From the NCBI GenBank assembly GCA_013813265.1, contig JACCRY010000173.1, positions 1 to 37,679 on the forward strand: a stretch of 37,679 nt of DNA, written 5' to 3'. The translations under genes and the position numbers were made by a program. Positions 34,732-37,679 of this stretch are shown here, in pieces. The stretch comes from Parachlamydiaceae bacterium. Its GTDB lineage: Bacteria; Chlamydiota; Chlamydiia; Chlamydiales; Parachlamydiaceae. Numbering within the stretch: the first letter of the stretch is position 1; each line of letters opens with the position of its first letter. Under the pieces are notes generated by a model, which was not told where the DNA came from, ran no database searches, and saw nothing but the letters and a program-made list of their open reading frames with translations.

Positions 34732-35601
34732 ATGCAGCTTTATGCGTATGATCGCGATAAAAAATTGATTTTTGCAAAAGATGCCTTCAAGCAAATGGAT
34801 TATTATTGTCTGGAATGTGAAGGGTCTCTCCGTCGACGTGGAGGATTTCATCGGAAGGATCATTTCTATCATTTAGATGCGTTGCGCGAATGCAGACAAA
34901 ATGGAAAGACTCATGAGCATTTAAATGTGCAGCTCTATATCTTGCATGTATTGCCTGAAGGGGAGTGTTTCTTAGAAAAACGTTTCCCTAAAATTAATCG
35001 AATTGCTGATGTTGTCTGGGAGGATAAAAAACTGATTTTTGAAATTCAATGTTCCCCAATTTCATCCAATGAAGTTTATGAACGTAATCAGGATTATAAA
35101 AAGGCGGGATATGAAGTCGTTTGGATTTTGCATGATAAACGGTTTAATCAGAAGCGACTAACTGGAGCAGAGCATTTTCTTCATTCATTACCACATTACT
35201 TTACGAATATGAATGTGGAGGGAAAGGGGGAAATATACGATCAATTTAGCATTATGGATAAGGGGCTTAGGTTAAATCGTTTGAAACCTTTGCCGATAAA
35301 TGTTAGAGAGCCTAAGTTTGTAGAACAAGAATTCAAAGATGGTAAGGATGTAGGCTTACAGCTTGCTCGAAGACGATTATTGAAAAGTAGTCTATATTTT
35401 TCCTGCGATCTTATAGATCGCTACTTTAACCGGGGGGATGCAGAAGACCCTTATATCAAAGAAGCCGAAAAATTTGAAATGGTATCTGTCGGCAGGAAGA
35501 ATGAAACAGTCTTTGAAATATTGAAAAAGAGGTTTTTCCAATATGTTGTTAAACCGTATCAATTGATGCTGCAATTTTTTCTTGAAAGAGCCTGTAAGTA
35601 A
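34732..35601 (+). CDS. CoiA-like competence/nuclease-fold protein
   Basis: A 289-residue protein of the CoiA family. In Firmicutes CoiA is needed after DNA uptake for recombination; the fold is that of a restriction-type nuclease. Visible: a Cys-x-x-Cys pair in YYCLECEG, a HFYHL segment next, HEHLNVQLYIL, then NRIADVVWEDKKLIFEIQCS (the D-x(n)-E-x-Q nuclease core) followed by YKKAGYEVVWIL. The open frame begins at 34588, overlapping the rpoD start codon, but I choose the ATG at 34732: it has AGGA six bases upstream, the protein then begins as CoiA does (MQLYAYDRDKKLIFAKDA), and the extra 48 residues resemble untranslated leader. A long stem-loop follows the gene. Confidence 0.8.
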   Translation: MQLYAYDRDKKLIFAKDAFKQMDYYCLECEGSLRRRGGFHRKDHFYHLDALRECRQNGKTHEHLNVQLYILHVLPEGECFLEKRFPKINRIADVVWEDKKLIFEIQCSPISSNEVYERNQDYKKAGYEVVWILHDKRFNQKRLTGAEHFLHSLPHYFTNMNVEGKGEIYDQFSIMDKGLRLNRLKPLPINVREPKFVEQEFKDGKDVGLQLARRRLLKSSLYFSCDLIDRYFNRGDAEDPYIKEAEKFEMVSVGRKNETVFEILKKRFFQYVVKPYQLMLQFFLERACK

Positions 35602-35619
35602 TTTTTTACAGGTTCTTTC
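35584..35619 (+). terminator. Stem-loop at the end of the coiA-like gene
   Basis: GAAAGAGCCTGTAA (35584-35597) pairs with TTACAGGTTCTTTC (35606-35619) with one mismatch of G-T type. It overlaps the stop codon. The T tract after it is poor, so termination is likely but not certain, and on the minus strand it faces the end of the F-box gene. Confidence 0.6.
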
Positions 35620-35732
35620 TGATGGACCGGAATGAACGAAGGTGGACAGAATGACTTGATGGACGACTTTAAAAGGCCACTCCTATTCACGAATCGTTTT
35701 GTCCAAATGCCCACTTCGTTTATTTTAGAAAT

Positions 35733-36518
35733 TTATCTCAAGAGATTGCAAATGACAAAATCATCATTTTCACTCATCGGATTTAGTAAAGAGTTTTTTT
35801 CTATCCATGCATGAGATGAACTTTTACCTAAAATATTATTTTGATCCCATTTCAATAAAATTGAAGAGCCAAATGTAACACTCGTGCAAAAGTTAGAATA
35901 AAAATTAAAATTTGAATGGTTGATTTCTATTGGATGGTCTAATTGCAGATTCCTATTCTTGAAATCATTATTTCCTTGAAAGGTAAAACCCTCATTTCTA
36001 ATAATAAACACAACTTTTTCAGAAATATGGAAATTAGTAATATTGCGGTCACTAATTGAAATTTTTTTAACCTTACTTAATGTAAGAGTGACTAAAGAAG
36101 ATACAAATCCAGAATCTTCAAAAAAATTATTAGTCTCAATTTTACGAATATTATCTTTAAATAAAGTTTCTGTAAACTTGCAAAAGAAATCTTTCTTTGC
36201 AGCACTATCAAACATCTTTTTTTTTATTTGAACATAAATTTTATCTAATCCAACTTCTAATTCTCTAATTTGAGATTTGAAATTGGGGCCTTTTACTTTA
36301 AATTCATTTTTAATTACTGTCCAAATTTCATCCCGTGAACTTTCAATATTCCATTCTTTTGAAACGAGTGATATACAACCTAATGTTTTTATGTCTAGGT
36401 GAGCAAATATATTTTTTAACAATTCAGGTAATAAAAGAGGGCGTAATTGTGTCGATGAAGGGGCGCTTACTATGTTTAAATTATTAATGTTTGTAAAAGC
36501 AGAAATAGCAGTAATCAT
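35733..36518 (-). CDS. F-box protein, candidate host-directed effector
   Basis: A 261-residue protein with a clear F-box at about 27-72: LRPLLLPELLKNIFAHLDIK, TLGCISLVSKEWN and DEIWTVIKNEF. The L-P-x-x-I/L, the D-x-x-x-L and the V-x-K-x-W elements are all present, which in eukaryotes bind Skp1 of the SCF ubiquitin ligase. The rest, rich in Asn, Lys and Ile, has a beta-strand-rich appearance with repeated FH/FT-x-N segments (ITNFHISEKVVFIIRNEG) that may be a recognition part. No signal peptide. AAGGA precedes the ATG and the promoter at 36560-36588 is perfect. In amoeba symbionts such proteins are thought to be exported to the host; that is inferred here. Confidence 0.82.
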   Translation of the reverse strand: MITAISAFTNINNLNIVSAPSSTQLRPLLLPELLKNIFAHLDIKTLGCISLVSKEWNIESSRDEIWTVIKNEFKVKGPNFKSQIRELEVGLDKIYVQIKKKMFDSAAKKDFFCKFTETLFKDNIRKIETNNFFEDSGFVSSLVTLTLSKVKKISISDRNITNFHISEKVVFIIRNEGFTFQGNNDFKNRNLQLDHPIEINHSNFNFYSNFCTSVTFGSSILLKWDQNNILGKSSSHAWIEKNSLLNPMSENDDFVICNLLR

Positions 36519-36559
36519 AAACTTTCCTTTTTTTAATTTTTTTACTATAATGTTTATTT

Positions 36560-36588
36560 ATTATATTACAATTTATCATTTCTGTCAA
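36560..36588 (-). promoter_or_regulatory. Perfect consensus promoter of the F-box gene
   Basis: On the minus strand TTGACA (36583-36588), exactly 17 bases, TATAAT (36560-36565). Transcription would start near 36553, 35 bases before the ATG. Confidence 0.8.
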
Positions 36589-37077
36589 ATATGTTTAATT
36601 TAAATGTTTATTATAATTTTAAAGATCTATGTTTTGAGTTAACTTTTGAGGAATAAGGGGCGTCCGATTAATTTAAGACAATAAGAAATGACATTATAAA
36701 TAATATTAAATTTACAATTTGATATTTAAATAAAATTATTTTTGAATAGTTTTAAAATAGGTTGTGTGCAGAATTGTAATATTTGTGGGACAAACAGACG
36801 ATTTGAATGCGATGACGTGCTAGCGACGGGCGCCTTCGATAAGTCGAAGACGAACAAAGTTGAGACAAGTCCTTACAGTTGAACATATTTTTTTCTTGAC
36901 ACATTTTGACTTTGTTTAACCAGGCTGAAGACCTTCCTTATTATAGTCTAGGGCTGGAGTGCTCATTTTGTTTGTGTTTTTTTCACATGAATCAAAGTGG
37001 ATCGATTGTTCAAGGTTATGCAAATCCGTGGAAAGCTAAAGTTGCTGCTAAGGCCCATCCGGGTCTTAGCATCAATC
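36589..37077. other. AT-rich intergenic region, no gene
   Basis: Low GC to about 36780, then a stretch of higher GC (GACGGGCGCC, a TCGATAAGTCGA hairpin at about 36837-36848). I find no gene. The 63-codon plus-strand ORF at 36906-37097 overlaps the end of the guaA remnant and has no homology I recognise. Confidence 0.55.
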
Positions 37078-37531
37078 TTAGCCCGAATTCGCAATAAGCC
37101 TTAACTTGCCGATGATTTTTCTTTTTGTTTCAGAATCTGTCACTCCTTTTAATGAGTCCAGAAAGAGTTGCTCTGCATGAATTATAGGAGCATTTTCAAA
37201 TAATGAAATGACTCTTTGTTCTGTTTCAGTGCGCATTAGGCCGTTTTCGACATAGACTAAATGGAGTTTAGATTCGATCGCCCGGTCAATTAAAGTGGCT
37301 GCGACTGTGGAATCGACTCCTCCGGAAATAGCACATATCACTACGTTATTTCCAACTTGTGCACGGATCTTCTGTAGAATCTCTTCAATGTCAATCTCGT
37401 TAGGGTTCATTGGACATCCAGCAACCTTAGATGCAAAGTACTTTAAAATATCAAACCCTTGTTCTGTGTCATTGAGCTCAGGGTGGAATTGGATTCCATA
37501 GAAATGATTTTTTTGGTGAATGGCAGAGGCT
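37078..37531 (-). pseudogene. guaA: guaA remnant (GMP synthase)
   Basis: GMP synthase is normally about 515 residues and turns XMP into GMP with glutamine. Here the C-terminal tail of the amidotransferase domain (YGIQFHPELND) and the start of the ATP-pyrophosphatase domain are present, with the P-loop SGGVDS, FV-type VENGLMRTETEQRV and KGVTDSETKRKIIG. After KRKIIG the homology stops and the frame ends a few codons later (KLRLIANSG). On the other side the gene runs into a palindromic element at 37532, and the frame reaches a stop inside it (the nearest start is a TTG at 37584, within the element). About 150 of 515 residues remain. It lacks the catalytic Cys part of the amidotransferase and the dimerisation domain, so it cannot be functional as GuaA. 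Confidence 0.88.
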
Positions 37532-37679
37532 GTGAAAAAATTCGAAATAATGCAGCAGTTAGGCGAAAGTTGCAGCTGATGCAATTCTTGACGACGTCGT
37601 AGCCATAGCTACGACCGAGGAGAGAAGTGCGTCAGCTGCAACTTTTCAGCCAACTGAAGCATCTTTCCAATTTTTTCAC
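37532..37679. repeat. Palindromic repeat element, complete copy
   Basis: A 148-base imperfect palindrome. It starts GTGAAAAAATTCG and ends TTTTTTCAC at the last base of the window, and pairs along its whole length: GCAGCAGTTAGG against AACTGAAGC, AAAGTTGCAGCTGA against CAGCTGCAACTTT, with a near-perfect 20-bp palindrome in the centre around CGTAGCCATAGCTACG. It interrupts guaA. The left edge of the window carries the other copy, inverted. No transposase in sight, so any mobility would be in trans. Confidence 0.85.

Noticed and set aside
36906-37097. 63-codon plus-strand ORF next to guaA
   Set aside because: No ribosome site, overlaps the guaA remnant, and no recognisable sequence.
1-37679. 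Prophage, plasmid or integrative element
   Set aside because: No integrase, transposase, replication or structural phage genes; the content is chromosomal housekeeping, with small repeats only.

Overview
The window looks like a piece of chromosome from an amoeba-associated member of the Chlamydiota, most likely Parachlamydiaceae (Protochlamydia, Parachlamydia or Neochlamydia type). The evidence is an FtsH of about 918 residues with a very large periplasmic domain, a penicillin-binding protein 2 of over 1000 residues, the neighbourhood of paired LptF/LptG permeases and ftsH (known in Chlamydia), a sigma-66 type RpoD, F-box proteins, and a moderately AT-rich composition. It is mostly housekeeping DNA with patches of gene decay, host-interaction candidates and intergenic repeats. 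I see no phage, plasmid, integrase, transposase or CRISPR.

Layout. 1-2000: end of a palindromic repeat, a small unknown gene, maf, recO, tRNA-Leu(GAG) and a terminator. 2100-5010: an unknown gene fragment, then lptF-lptG on the minus strand behind a long leader with a perfect hairpin. 5280-11200: a GYF-domain membrane protein, a tiny coupled ORF, ftsH, and a MurF-alanine racemase fusion. 11200-16250: unknown genes, a multi-pass family 2 glycosyltransferase with an unusual insert, a membrane-tail protein and a beta-hydroxyacid dehydrogenase, separated by dispersed repeats. 16380-18810: an F-box-like protein with a 9-bp tandem repeat, and a Wzx-like flippase. 18895-22795: a minus-strand cluster rimO, YbjN-like gene, DnaQ-like exonuclease, MFS transporter. 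23096-26730: a PTP-like phytase, a truncated brnQ behind a possible leader peptide, a decayed thiD-tenA fusion, and an unknown gene. 27147-34589: rpoD, dinG-like helicase and pbp2 on the minus strand, with a large stem-loop between rpoD and dinG. 34730-37679: a CoiA-like protein, an F-box protein with a perfect consensus promoter, a guaA remnant, and a second copy of the palindromic element seen at the left edge.

How it fits together. Cell-envelope work dominates the intact genes (lptF/lptG, murF-alr, pbp2, flippase, glycosyltransferase, ftsH), with information processing (rpoD, recO, dinG, rimO, dnaQ-like, tRNA). The two F-box proteins and the phytase/tyrosine-phosphatase-like protein are candidate effectors for a eukaryotic host. 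The broken brnQ, thiD-tenA and guaA fit erosion of nutrient uptake and biosynthesis in an intracellular organism. Both window edges lie in the same 148-bp palindromic element in inverted orientation, so the window may be a complete contig of a draft assembly that breaks at repeats.
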